45,292 bases of DNA from Methanobrevibacter sp. (GTDB taxonomy: Archaea > Methanobacteriota > Methanobacteria > Methanobacteriales > Methanobacteriaceae). Location of the stretch: assembly GCF_015062935.1 (NCBI RefSeq), contig NZ_SUTM01000023.1, forward strand, positions 1-45,292. The letters run 5' to 3'. The notes below the pieces were generated by a model. The model saw only the letters and a list, made by a program, of their open reading frames with translations. It made no database searches and was not told where the DNA came from. The position numbers were made by a program, and so were the translations under genes. Positions 1 through 8,971 of this stretch are shown here, one piece after another (position 1 is the stretch's first letter; each line of letters opens with the position of its first letter).

Positions 1-1
1 T

Positions 2-40
2 AATTCTACTTTCGTGGGAAAGTACCAGCCCGTGAAGTAA
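2..40 (+). pseudogene. tnpB: C-terminal end of a TnpB-type transposon protein (cut by window edge)
   Basis: The first 13 codons in this frame read NSTFVGKYQPVK followed by a TAA stop, which resembles the C-terminal tail of IS200/IS605-family TnpB proteins (RNA-guided nucleases). Only the tail is in the window, so it cannot be said whether the gene is intact. The hairpin and TTCAA directly downstream fit the right end of such an element, which supports the call. Calling it a pseudogene only reflects that it is partial here. Confidence 0.55.
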
Positions 41-75
41 GAATCCTCGACCTCTTACAGGTCGAGGTAGTTCAA
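41..75 (+). mobile_element. Right end of an IS200/IS605-type element
   Basis: A perfect 9-bp inverted repeat (CCTCGACCT at 45-53, AGGTCGAGG at 59-67) with a 5-base loop lies just after the TnpB stop and is followed by TTCAA at 71-75. Subterminal hairpins followed by a TCAA-type cleavage site are typical of the right ends of IS200/IS605 elements, and this segment usually also forms the 3' scaffold of the TnpB guide RNA. The left end lies outside the window. Confidence 0.55.
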
Positions 76-295
76 TTAAATGAGTTTGTTTGTTTGATTT
101 CAATGTTGAAATAAAATTGTATGATACATTCAAATCATAAAATTATTTATATGATTTATAACTACAATATAATTGTTGAAAGATTAATAAACCGTAAAAT
201 TATTTGGGATAACTTGGTAATCCTTGTTCATAAAAGCATATATTACCAAATATTATCGCCGGATATAGGTTAAGCTACTAAACAGGTGATTTAAA
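76..295. promoter_or_regulatory. Intergenic region with promoter of the zinc-ribbon gene
   Basis: AT-rich sequence between the transposon end and the zinc-ribbon gene. A TATA-like element (GCATATATTA, about 237-246) precedes a leader of some 30 bases and the ribosome binding site AGGTGAT at 284-290. Nothing else was recognised. Confidence 0.4.
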
Positions 296-451
296 ATGTG
301 TTCTAGTGGAGGGCCAATGGCCGATATTGATTTGAAAAAATTGAAAACAAAAAAATACCATTGCAAAGATTGTGGAAATTCCTTTAAAGGTCTGGGAAGA
401 AAAGTAGTTTGTCCTTCTTGCCAAAGTGACAACGTTGAACTTGCAGAGTAA
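296..451 (+). CDS. Small zinc-ribbon protein, 51 aa
   Basis: A 51-residue protein with two CxxC knuckles (CKDCG and CPSC), the signature of a rubredoxin-like or FmdB-like zinc ribbon. The start ATG at 296 follows a good AGGTGAT site; a second in-frame Met (residue 8, after GGP) is possible but lacks its own site. It is likely a zinc-binding adaptor or DNA/RNA-binding protein, but no specific role can be read from the sequence. The next gene starts about 40 bases downstream after a T-rich stretch. Confidence 0.75.
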   Translation: MCSSGGPMADIDLKKLKTKKYHCKDCGNSFKGLGRKVVCPSCQSDNVELAE

Positions 452-492
452 ATAAAATTTACTCTATTTTTTATTTTTTTTTAGTGATTTTT

Positions 493-945
493 ATGAACAT
501 TGATTTTGAAAACGATGAAATTCTATTTATTGAAGGTGAAACAGGAATGGTAGGCATCGTTAAAGTGGCCTATGAAAATAAGATGCTCTTTATAGCCACC
601 CAGGACAACGAAGAAATAGTTCAGTTTTTGGAATCAGATGACATTATTGCGGTATCAAATTTCAAGAAAGACAAAAGGGCAATACGTTCACAGGCATACC
701 TCAGCCGTGAAGAATCATCCCCTTTAGTAATTTTAAACAAGGATCATCCATCAACCAAACGTTTGGAAACTGTTATATCAATTGGAGATGAGGTTAATCT
801 GAATTGCAACATTACTCCAGGAACCCATCCTGAACAGAATGTATTGTGTTCATGTGACAGTCTATCTGGACTCGAAATTGTCAAAACACCGACCGGCGTT
901 AGACTGAACCGCCAATTTGATGATTATTCAATAGAAAAATTTTAG
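493..945 (+). CDS. Conserved hypothetical protein, 150 aa
   Basis: I do not recognise this family. The ATG at 493 (protein starting MNIDFENDEI) is preferred to the in-frame GTG at 484, because the GTGATT at 484-489 sits at the right distance to serve as the ribosome binding site. The product is a soluble, acidic alpha/beta protein without signal peptide or membrane segment. Its C-terminal part carries a CxC-like CSCDS motif near residue 117. It is followed after 8 bases by the DUF116 gene, so the two are probably co-transcribed. Confidence 0.7.
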   Translation: MNIDFENDEILFIEGETGMVGIVKVAYENKMLFIATQDNEEIVQFLESDDIIAVSNFKKDKRAIRSQAYLSREESSPLVILNKDHPSTKRLETVISIGDEVNLNCNITPGTHPEQNVLCSCDSLSGLEIVKTPTGVRLNRQFDDYSIEKF

Positions 946-953
946 GTTGAAAA

Positions 954-1595
954 ATGTTATTTGTCGACTCATTTTACATGTTTTTAGGACAGTTAGTTGT
1001 TCTTGTAATTGGTATTATACTCATATTATTGATTATAGCACTTATTTTAGGAATTCTTTTTGCACGGAAAAACAAGATAAAATTCCCGAGATTCCTGCTG
1101 TATATAGTTGATTTGCTGTATTCTCCTTTAAAGACAATAGCTCACTTTTTAAAATTGGACGAGAATCTCATTGACGATATGGCCATAAAGGTCCGTGATG
1201 AGCTCAACAAGGAAAAATTCAGGCGGATTCCTGCTGAAAAAACATTGGTGTTCCTACCTCATTGTCTTAGACATGGGGATTGTCCTGCAACACTTCAAAA
1301 GGAAGGTCTTAACTGTACTGAATGCGGATTGTGCTCCATCGGAGTCATCAAAAAGAAATCCGAACCATTAGGCTATAAATTATATATTGTTCCGGGTTCA
1401 AGTTTTGTCAAAAAGATAGTTATGGAAAACAAATTCCAGGCTGTACTTGGTGTGGCATGCCATGAAGATTTAAATCAGATGATGATGCTTTTGTCTGATT
1501 TTTGCCCGCAGGGCGTCCTTCTTGAAAAAACAGGATGCTTTGAGACAAAAGTTAATGTTAAAAAAGTATTTGAAAAATTGGATTCCAAATACTGA
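954..1595 (+). CDS. DUF116 family membrane protein, 213 aa
   Basis: The N-terminal 40 residues form one or two hydrophobic helices. The soluble part carries the cysteine pattern of DUF116 (COG1852): PHCLRHGDCPA, CTECGLCSIG, then VACHEDL and a late FCPQG. These cysteines are well placed for metal or Fe-S binding. The biochemical role of DUF116 is unknown to me. It follows the 150-aa gene by 8 bases, likely in one operon, and its stop faces the convergent TPR gene with only about 19 bases between them. Confidence 0.85.
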   Translation: MLFVDSFYMFLGQLVVLVIGIILILLIIALILGILFARKNKIKFPRFLLYIVDLLYSPLKTIAHFLKLDENLIDDMAIKVRDELNKEKFRRIPAEKTLVFLPHCLRHGDCPATLQKEGLNCTECGLCSIGVIKKKSEPLGYKLYIVPGSSFVKKIVMENKFQAVLGVACHEDLNQMMMLLSDFCPQGVLLEKTGCFETKVNVKKVFEKLDSKY

Positions 1596-1614
1596 TTTGA
1601 CACTTTTAACTATA

Positions 1615-2625
1615 TTATAAAATATCCTGAATATTTCTTATTTTTTCAAAGGTTTCTTCATCTTTTGTAATGTCAAATTTAAGATTTAGGAAATATAATT
1701 CTTGGTTAAATAGCTTATTTTCCTCATATTCTTCAATCAGTTCGTCCAATGTTGTTAAAATGAATGGATTCACTCCAATTTGAATATTTTTATTTTTAAG
1801 AATATCGATACTTTCTTCAAGGGTCAAATCGATTTTGGGATTTTTGCTTTTGATGTAGTTGATTTCTGCATATGCCATTGGACTTAATTCAAATGTCATA
1901 CTGTATCTGAACAGTGCAAATGCGGTATCAAGCTGGTCTTCTTCTACATAATAGTATCCGAGTGTCCTGTAGCATCTTGCAATGTCTTGAGGATAATATG
2001 CATATTTGAGTGCATCAGTTGTATGCATGTAATATTTATTGTATGTATAGGTGTGCACCTTGTATATCTCACACAGCTCCAATATAATTCTTGAAGAAAC
2101 CGGATTTATCTTAATGGCTTTTTTCAGGTATATCTCAGCTTCCTCGTATTTTTTCGATTCAAGAAGTAAAAATCCGTATATATAATATAAGTCAAGAAGA
2201 GGCTTATTGTCGGGAATGTATCTTAAAGTCTTTTCAGCTCCAACATATGTGTTGAATAATATTTCTTCTAAAGGGTTTGTGAAAAAGTGATATTCGCTTA
2301 CTTTATCGTCTTCAAACATTCCCGGAAAACTTTTCATGAAATTGTCCAATTTTTCTAATGCAGTGCTGTACTCTCCGCTTTCGATGTCATAGGAAATGTC
2401 ATTTAAAATATCCATTATGGGATTTTCCTGATCTGATACTTCAATAAATTCGTTTTTTTCATCTTCGCTGAGGCAATCCCACATCATACGGGAGATTTCC
2501 TTAATTATCTCTTTGTTGTAGGGATGGTCAGCGTATTTTTCAATCTGTGAGGATAAATACTGTCTGTTTAAATCCGGGTTTTCACCTAAATTAGACTTGA
2601 TTTCATTTATTATCTTTTCGTACAT
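1615..2625 (-). CDS. TPR-repeat protein, 336 aa
   Basis: A helical protein with tetratricopeptide-like repeats, clearest in the centre (segments such as YEEAEIYLKKAIKINP and LDTAFALFRYSMTFELSP). It has no signal peptide or membrane segment and is probably a cytoplasmic protein-interaction scaffold. The ATG at 2625 (MYEKIINEI) is preferred over the longer form from 2673 because TTAGGTG lies just upstream of it and the extra 16 residues translate promoter-like sequence. It is divergent from the thermosome gene, which raises a chaperone-related role, but that is speculation. Confidence 0.8.
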   Translation of the reverse strand: MYEKIINEIKSNLGENPDLNRQYLSSQIEKYADHPYNKEIIKEISRMMWDCLSEDEKNEFIEVSDQENPIMDILNDISYDIESGEYSTALEKLDNFMKSFPGMFEDDKVSEYHFFTNPLEEILFNTYVGAEKTLRYIPDNKPLLDLYYIYGFLLLESKKYEEAEIYLKKAIKINPVSSRIILELCEIYKVHTYTYNKYYMHTTDALKYAYYPQDIARCYRTLGYYYVEEDQLDTAFALFRYSMTFELSPMAYAEINYIKSKNPKIDLTLEESIDILKNKNIQIGVNPFILTTLDELIEEYEENKLFNQELYFLNLKFDITKDEETFEKIRNIQDIL

Positions 2626-2745
2626 TAACACACCTAAAGTTAGATTAATAGGTAATATATTTATATTAGCCAAACTTATATTATATATGTATAAAAATTT
2701 ACTTTTATATTATTTTATTTAAAAAAAATTTAAGGTGATTATGAA
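2626..2745. promoter_or_regulatory. Divergent promoter region between the TPR and thermosome genes
   Basis: About 120 AT-rich bases with several TATA-like stretches in both directions (for example CTTATATTATATATG near 2680-2694 and CTTTTATATTA near 2702-2712). An AAGGTGAT ribosome binding site lies just upstream of the thermosome ATG. No clear heat-shock palindrome was recognised. Confidence 0.5.
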
Positions 2746-4395
2746 ATGGCAAATCAACCAATTTTTATTCTTCCTGAAGGAACAGAAAGATATTCAAAAA
2801 GAGATGCTTTAAGAATGAATATCACTGCATCTAAAGTATTAGCTGGTATTGTCAGAACTACTTTAGGTCCTAAAGGTATGGATAAAATGTTAGTTAACTC
2901 ATTAGGTGATATTACTGTCACTAATGATGGTGCAACTATCATGAGAGAAATGGAAATTAATCAACCTGCAGCTAGAATGCTTGTTGAAACAGCTAAAAAA
3001 CAAGAGGACATTGTTGGAGACGGAACCACCTCTGTTGTAGTTATTGCAGGTGAATTATTAGCTAAAGCTGAAGAATTATTGGATGACGGTATTGCAACTT
3101 CTGTTGTTGTAAAAGGATTTAGAAACGCAACTGCAAAAGCAATTGAGCTTTTAAATGATATTGCTATTGATGCAGATGATGAAGAAACCCTTAAAAAAGT
3201 TGCTGTTACAGCTATGAGTGGTAAAGGTTCAGATTATGCAAAAGACCACTTGGCTGATCTTGTTGTCAAAGCTGCTTTAAGAATTGAAGAAGACGGAAAA
3301 TCCGACATTGACAATATTAATATTCAAAGAATTTCCGGTGATGCAGTAGAAGATTCATTCTTAGCTGAAGGTATTGTTATTGATAACGCTCCTGTTTCCA
3401 AAAACATGCCAAAGGAAATTGAAAACGCTAAAATAGCAATCATGAAATATCCAATTGAATTAAAAGATATCAATACTGATACTAAACTTGACATTACAAG
3501 TCCTGAACAGTTAGAATTATTCTTACAAAATGAAGAACAAATGATTAAAGACTTAGTGCAAAAAATTATCGATTCCGGCGCTAATGTGTTATTCTGTCAA
3601 AAAGGTATTGACGATTTGGCTGAACACTACCTGAAAAAAGCAGGTATCATGGCTTACAAAAGAGTTAAAAAATCTGATATGGAAAGAATTGAAAAAGCTA
3701 CAGGTGCTAAACTTGTAACTGACATTGAAGATTTATCTCCTGAAAAATTAGGTACTGCTGGTCACGTATATCTTGATAAAGTATTTGATCATGAATTAAC
3801 ATTCATTGAAGAGTGCGAAAATCCAAAAGCATCATCCATTGTACTTAGAGGAAGTACCCGTTATGTAACTGAACAAATTTCCAGAGCATTAGACGATGCT
3901 TTAGGTGTTGTTGCAGCTACTATTGAAGAAGGTAAAGTCCTCATCGGTGGAGGAGCTTGTGAAATTGATTTGGTAAAACAATTAAGAGAATATGGTGAAT
4001 CTGTAAGCGGAAGAGAACAATTAGCTATATTGAAATATGCTGAAGCTTTAGAAGTTATCCCAAGAACCTTGATTGAAAATGCAGGTTTGGACACCATTAA
4101 CTTAATTGCTGATTTAAAAGCTGCTCACGAAGATTCAAAATTCATGGGTGTCAATGTATTTTCAGGTCAATTAATGGATATGAAAGAAGCTGGTGTTATT
4201 GAACCTTTAAGAGTTAAAATCCAAGCTTTACAATCTGCTGGCGAAGCATCTGAAATGATTTTACGTATTGATGATATGATCGCAGCAAGAAATGCATTAG
4301 AATCTACCGGACCTGATGAGTCTGGTAATGATGCAAGTGGTATGCCTCCAATGCCAGGTGCTGGCGGAATGGGTGGAATGCCACCAATGATGTAA
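2746..4395 (+). CDS. ths: Thermosome subunit (group II chaperonin), 549 aa
   Basis: ATP-dependent protein-folding chaperonin of the archaeal cytosol, forming a double ring with a built-in lid. Diagnostic motifs are [11 protein letters not shown] near residues 40-50, VTNDGATIM near 60, GDGTTSVVV near 92 and GGGACEIDL in the C-terminal equatorial domain. The C-terminal tail is a Gly-Met-rich [10 protein letters not shown], typical of group II chaperonins. Full length for the family. The start at 2746 follows AAGGTGAT. The stop codon lies between the arms of a hairpin followed by a T-run. Confidence 0.97.
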   Translation: MANQPIFILPEGTERYSKRDALRMNITASKVLAGIVRTTLGPKGMDKMLVNSLGDITVTNDGATIMREMEINQPAARMLVETAKKQEDIVGDGTTSVVVIAGELLAKAEELLDDGIATSVVVKGFRNATAKAIELLNDIAIDADDEETLKKVAVTAMSGKGSDYAKDHLADLVVKAALRIEEDGKSDIDNINIQRISGDAVEDSFLAEGIVIDNAPVSKNMPKEIENAKIAIMKYPIELKDINTDTKLDITSPEQLELFLQNEEQMIKDLVQKIIDSGANVLFCQKGIDDLAEHYLKKAGIMAYKRVKKSDMERIEKATGAKLVTDIEDLSPEKLGTAGHVYLDKVFDHELTFIEECENPKASSIVLRGSTRYVTEQISRALDDALGVVAATIEEGKVLIGGGACEIDLVKQLREYGESVSGREQLAILKYAEALEVIPRTLIENAGLDTINLIADLKAAHEDSKFMGVNVFSGQLMDMKEAGVIEPLRVKIQALQSAGEASEMILRIDDMIAARNALESTGPDESGNDASGMPPMPGAGGMGGMPPMM

Positions 4396-4427
4396 ATTTA
4401 ATTTTACATCCTCTTTTTTTTATTTTT
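4389..4427 (+). terminator. Hairpin plus T-run after the thermosome gene
   Basis: GATGTAAA at 4389-4396 pairs with TTTACATC at 4403-4410, followed by a run of T. The 5' arm contains the thermosome stop codon. Confidence 0.65.
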
Positions 4428-4807
4428 CATGCTTATTTTTAATTATACTAACTTAAATTCATCGTTTTTTATTCTAAATAAGTTTAAATCAATGTTTTTT
4501 GATTAAATAGCTTTAAATTATATGTAATTTTATATGATAAATGTTTAAATAATGGATTTTAGTTTAATATAGTTAAGTTACTTTAAATATTATTTCATAT
4601 TGTTAAATCCTTTTAGAGGCTTTTTCAACAAAAATTTTACTTATTTCCTTATTTTCATTAAGTTTTAGCCTTATTTTTAAAAAATAAACAAGAATAATGC
4701 TATTTTGGAAATAAAAAGGTTTATATAAGATATTTGTAATAAATAATGTTGAAGTGAGATGATAATCTCACAGATGTTTAAAAAAATTGTTATGGAGGTA
4801 AATTATT
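4428..4807 (+). promoter_or_regulatory. Long AT-rich intergenic region and leader of the wall-hydrolase gene
   Basis: About 380 bases with no convincing gene. A promoter is seen near its end: AAAAAGG then TTTATATAAG at 4720-4729. A small hairpin (GTGAGAT 4754-4760, ATCTCAC 4765-4771) would lie in the 5' leader of the transcript, and a strong GGAGGT at 4794-4799 precedes the TTG start. The part from 4440 to 4700 is extremely AT-rich and holds nothing I can name. Confidence 0.5.
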
Positions 4808-7800
4808 TTGAACAAACAATTATTACTCGCTGTTTTTTTAGTGTTCACTGTTTTATTTTCAGTCAGTGCAATATCTGCTAGCGATGTAAATGTTACAGAT
4901 TCATATGCTACTAGCTTAGTAGATGACACATCAGATGTATCAGTCCCATTGGAGAAAACTGCTGATTCATCAGAAATTTCTGTATCTAGTGATTCAAATG
5001 TTGATAATGATTCATCTAAAGTTTCTCTATCAAGTGAAGAAGTTTTAGGATCTGAAAATTCAAATACTTTATCAACTAACACGAATGAAAATTCTAATGA
5101 TGGTGTAAATGGGGTTATTGGTCTATCTATATCCGATAATTTGGTATATGGGGCAACCGATAATGTTTCTTCTACTGTAAAAATTGCAGACACTATCAAA
5201 TCAAGTGATGTTACTAAATATTATAAAGGAAGCACAAAATATACCGCTACATTTACCGACATTAACGGTACTGCATTAGCAAATACAAACGTAAAGATTG
5301 TGGTAAATGGCGTATCAAATACTGTTAAAACCAATTCAAAAGGTGTAGCTTCCTTAGCAGTCAATCTTAAACCTGGTACTTACAAGGTTACAGCAACCAA
5401 TCCGAGTACCAAGTATCAATTAACTACAACTTTTAAAATATTAACTACAATTAAAGCAAGTGATGTTACTAAAGTTTATACTGATGCAAAGAAATTTACT
5501 GCAACATTCTTAAAAAGCAATGGTAAAGCTTTAGCTAACAAAAATGTTAAGTTTAAGATTAATGGAAAAACTTATACTGTAAAGACAAATAGCAATGGTG
5601 TAGCTAGCCTTTCAATGACTAATCTCAAAAAAGGAACCTATAAAATTATTTCATATAACACTGACGGTTTAACTAAGAAAAATACTGTTAAAGTAGTTTC
5701 ATCTACTACATCCAAGTTAACCTCAACTGCTTATACATTCCTTAAAAGTGATACTAAAAAAATCAGAGTCAAATTACTCAATGGTTTAGGCTATGCACCA
5801 GGTTCTGGAAAAATTATTAAATTTACAATTAATGGAAAAACTTATACTTCAAAAACCAATTCTAATGGGTATGCATATTTGACATTACCTAACCTTGCTA
5901 ATGGAGTATACACTATAAAATATAAATTCGATGGAAATGCATTTTATAAGGCATCCAGTTCTACAAATAAAGTTACAATCATTCCAAGTAAAACAGCAAC
6001 TTTCACTGTAAAAAGTGATACTACCTATGGATATGGAGTAAGCAATACATTTAAAGTTGCTTTAACATCCGGAAGTGTGCCTTTAGCAAGTAAAACTGTT
6101 ACCTTGACATTGGATGGTAAAACTTATACTAAAACCACTGACGCTAACGGAATAGTGTCATTACCTGTCTCATTATCTATTGGTAAATATCCAATTACCT
6201 ATGCTTTTAAAGGAGACTCCAAAGTTAATGCAAAAACAGGATCTTCTACAATCACTGTTAAAGAAAGAGGAGCAACTACACTAACATGGAGTAGTGGAAC
6301 TTCATTCTACAGCGGTGCACAGACCTATAAAGTCTTGTTGAAAGATTCAAATAAAAAAGCATTATCAGGTAAAACCGTAAAATTAACTGTCAACGGTAAA
6401 ACATATACTGCAACCACATCTTCAACAGGTTATGCTACATTCAGCGTAAATGTTGGTGTGGGCAACTATACTGTAACTTATAAATATGAAGCAACTAGTG
6501 ACAATGACAATGCTCCAAGTAGTTCAAGCACTAAAATCAGTGTTGTGGAATCAGAATTATCCAACGGATACGGATACTGGGTTTTCGGTGCGGACATGAA
6601 GAAAGTGGACTTAAGCTCATTAGCTTCAAAAGGAACTACTGACATATTTTTAAACTTTTACGCTATAACTACTCACGGTAAATCAGCTGTTGAATCTTGG
6701 ATTGCATCTGCAAATAAGTTGGGACTCAGAGTCCATATTTGGATGCAGGCATTTTATGACGGAAGCTGGGTTAATCCGGTTAAAAGTGGATCTCCAAACA
6801 CTGCTTACTTCAATCAAGTAATTAATGAAGCAAAAACATATGCTGCAATTAATGGTGTTGCCGGAATTCACTTTGATTACTTAAGATATCCTGGTACCGC
6901 TTATAAAACTACCGGTGGAACAGCGGCAATCAGTCAATTTGCTAAATTAGCTGCTGAAACACTTCATAAAATCGATTCTAACCTTATTGTTTCATGTGCA
7001 GTAATGCCTGAAACAACCAGTAATATCTATTATTACGGTCAGGACATTTCAGCACTCAGTACCTATATGGATGTTGTAATTCCTATGGTCTATAAAGGAA
7101 ATTACGGAAAAACCACTTCATGGATTACTTCAGTAACCAAATGGTTTGTTGAAAACTCCAAAGGTGCTCAGATTTGGATCGGATTACAAGGTTACAAATC
7201 AGATAGTGATGTTACTAAATTATCCACAACTGATATAACCAAGGATGCTCAGGCAGCTATTACCGCAGGAGCAACAGGTTCAGTCATATTCAGATGGGGT
7301 GTAACAAACCTTGTTAACTATAATTCATTATCAAGTACATCCACATCTACAACTCCAACAACTGGATCTGTTAAAATTGCAGATATTTTATCTGCTGCAA
7401 ATACATTAAAAACTTCAATAGCATCAAGCGGCGTTGTACCTGAAAAAGTAACTGTTGCTGGAGTAAGCTATTCAACTCCTCAGTTCTTATATATGATGTC
7501 TCAGGCTATTGTTCTGATTGATTCAGGAAAAACAACTGCTGAAGTTTTACCTGTAACCGCATCAGCTCCTTCAAGTTCAAGTGGAGATGCTTCTGGTAAA
7601 TTGCTCGAAACAGATTATGTTGATGTTGCATCCAGAGTGGCTAGTTATATTTCATCTAATCAGCAAGCTCCAAATTACGCTAGTTCTGATTTAGGTAAAA
7701 TCAAATATGAAAATTTAGTTGATGCGTTTGCTAGAGTATTGGCATACTATAAGACAAACTCTCAAATGCCAAATTATGTTGTAATTAAAGAGATTTCATC

Positions 7801-8815
7801 ATCCACTAGCTCAACTACAACTACTACTCCTACTAGTTCCTCTGCAACTGCTAAAACCATATCAATCAAGAATATTTTAACCGGTGCTTCTAATTTGAAA
7901 ACATATATTTCAAATAACAATAAGCTTCCGACTACAGTTACTGCTGGCGGAATCACATTCACCACAGAAGAATTCTTGTATCTGATGAGTCAGGCAATAT
8001 ATCAAATCGGTAATTCAAATTCATCCAATATTGCTTATATCAGTGGTGTTAGTGCAGCTTCTTCTCCTACAGGAGACACTATCAGTTCAGAACAGTTAAC
8101 CAAGACAAATTATATTACTGTAGCAAATAATGTTGCAAAATTCATTGCAACAAACAAGCAAGCTCCAAATTATGCTTCATCTGCTGTAGGTAAAATTATT
8201 TATACTGAATTGGTTGATTCATTCTCACGTGTATTGGCTTATTATAATACCAATGGTGCTTTACCTAATTATGTAGTAATCACTTATGGATCAAGCAGCA
8301 GCAGTTCAACTGTTTCAGCTACAGGTAATGGTTTAAATCAGAAAAATACTGTAAGTGATGTTTCCGCTTATCTGAAATCAACTACCAACTGTCAAGTGGG
8401 AAATAGTGCAATCAAATCTATTGTTAATTCTCTTACTTCCGGTTTGACCAGTGATTTGGATAAGGCAAAAGCAATTTATAATTATGTAAGGGATCAAGTG
8501 TCCTACAGTTTCTATTATAATACAAAATACGGAGCAGCAGGAACATTATCTGCTAAAACAGGTAATTGTGTTGACCAAGCTCATTTAGTAATTGCTATGT
8601 TCAGAACTGCAGGTCTTGCAGCCAGATATGTTCATGGAACCTGTTATTTCACTTCAAGTGGAAGTACATACGGTCACGTATGGGCTCAGGTATTAGTCAA
8701 TGGACAATGGTATGTAGCAGATTGTACAAGTGCTAGAAATTCCTTCGGTAATGTAGTGAACTGGAATACAAATTCATTCACACTTCACGGAATTTACTCA
8801 AGCATTTCTTTCTAG
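4808..8815 (+). CDS. Secreted adhesin-like protein with glycosidase-like barrel, pseudomurein-binding repeats and PeiW-like endopeptidase domain, 1335 aa
   Basis: Modular surface protein. Order: signal peptide (about 1-24); a Ser/Asp-rich stretch; several Ig-like repeats of about 90 residues (about 125-580); a TIM-barrel domain (587-840) with the HFDYLRYP motif of GHL10-like glycoside hydrolases (Asp690); four helical pseudomurein-binding type repeats in two pairs (about 855-1165), separated by Ser/Thr linkers; and a transglutaminase-fold domain (1175-1335). The last has Cys1254 in GNCVDQAHL, His1290 in GHVWAQV and Asp1305 in YVADCTS, the triad layout of the phage endoisopeptidases PeiW and PeiP. 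The start is TTG after GGAGGT. It probably acts in the cell wall, as autolysin or remodelling enzyme or against neighbouring methanogens. The peptide-cleaving call rests on family motifs; the glycan-cleaving call is inference. Confidence 0.88.
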   Translation: MNKQLLLAVFLVFTVLFSVSAISASDVNVTDSYATSLVDDTSDVSVPLEKTADSSEISVSSDSNVDNDSSKVSLSSEEVLGSENSNTLSTNTNENSNDGVNGVIGLSISDNLVYGATDNVSSTVKIADTIKSSDVTKYYKGSTKYTATFTDINGTALANTNVKIVVNGVSNTVKTNSKGVASLAVNLKPGTYKVTATNPSTKYQLTTTFKILTTIKASDVTKVYTDAKKFTATFLKSNGKALANKNVKFKINGKTYTVKTNSNGVASLSMTNLKKGTYKIISYNTDGLTKKNTVKVVSSTTSKLTSTAYTFLKSDTKKIRVKLLNGLGYAPGSGKIIKFTINGKTYTSKTNSNGYAYLTLPNLANGVYTIKYKFDGNAFYKASSSTNKVTIIPSKTATFTVKSDTTYGYGVSNTFKVALTSGSVPLASKTVTLTLDGKTYTKTTDANGIVSLPVSLSIGKYPITYAFKGDSKVNAKTGSSTITVKERGATTLTWSSGTSFYSGAQTYKVLLKDSNKKALSGKTVKLTVNGKTYTATTSSTGYATFSVNVGVGNYTVTYKYEATSDNDNAPSSSSTKISVVESELSNGYGYWVFGADMKKVDLSSLASKGTTDIFLNFYAITTHGKSAVESWIASANKLGLRVHIWMQAFYDGSWVNPVKSGSPNTAYFNQVINEAKTYAAINGVAGIHFDYLRYPGTAYKTTGGTAAISQFAKLAAETLHKIDSNLIVSCAVMPETTSNIYYYGQDISALSTYMDVVIPMVYKGNYGKTTSWITSVTKWFVENSKGAQIWIGLQGYKSDSDVTKLSTTDITKDAQAAITAGATGSVIFRWGVTNLVNYNSLSSTSTSTTPTTGSVKIADILSAANTLKTSIASSGVVPEKVTVAGVSYSTPQFLYMMSQAIVLIDSGKTTAEVLPVTASAPSSSSGDASGKLLETDYVDVASRVASYISSNQQAPNYASSDLGKIKYENLVDAFARVLAYYKTNSQMPNYVVIKEISSSTSSTTTTTPTSSSATAKTISIKNILTGASNLKTYISNNNKLPTTVTAGGITFTTEEFLYLMSQAIYQIGNSNSSNIAYISGVSAASSPTGDTISSEQLTKTNYITVANNVAKFIATNKQAPNYASSAVGKIIYTELVDSFSRVLAYYNTNGALPNYVVITYGSSSSSSTVSATGNGLNQKNTVSDVSAYLKSTTNCQVGNSAIKSIVNSLTSGLTSDLDKAKAIYNYVRDQVSYSFYYNTKYGAAGTLSAKTGNCVDQAHLVIAMFRTAGLAARYVHGTCYFTSSGSTYGHVWAQVLVNGQWYVADCTSARNSFGNVVNWNTNSFTLHGIYSSISF

Positions 8816-8845
8816 TGACTGCGATACAGTTTAAAACTTAAATGT

Positions 8846-8891
8846 ATGATTAATAAGACATTTATTAATCATTCTTTTTTTCTTATTTTTT
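8846..8891 (+). terminator. Strong hairpin terminator after the wall-hydrolase gene
   Basis: A perfect 11-bp inverted repeat (ATGATTAATAA 8846-8856, TTATTAATCAT 8862-8872, loop GACAT) followed by long T-rich runs. Confidence 0.75.
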
Positions 8892-8900
8892 CAAAATTCT

Positions 8901-8926
8901 TTAGGCATATCAAAACTTTTTTATAC
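8901..8926 (+). promoter_or_regulatory. Candidate DtxR-type operator and TATA box of the dtxR-like gene
   Basis: TTAGGCATATCAAA (8901-8914) lies immediately upstream of the TATA-like TTTTTTATAC ending at 8926. It is almost identical, in sequence and spacing, to the element in front of the structured RNA at 23199-23222. The left arm TTAGG resembles known DtxR/IdeR half-sites. This suggests autoregulation by the protein encoded next; it is inferred and not proven. Confidence 0.5.
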
Positions 8927-8971
8927 TTTCAACAATAAAATTTAAATCAATTGCATATGCTAGGTGGTTTA

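Noticed and set aside
4768-5199. Antisense open frame of 143 codons under the wall-hydrolase gene
   Set aside because: It mirrors the low-complexity Ser/Asp-rich coding strand and lacks a ribosome binding site; it is a shadow of the real gene.
4808-8815. Internal repeats of the wall-hydrolase gene as a CRISPR or DNA satellite
   Set aside because: The repeats are protein domain repeats of about 90 codons with diverged DNA; there are no short identical repeats with regular spacers.
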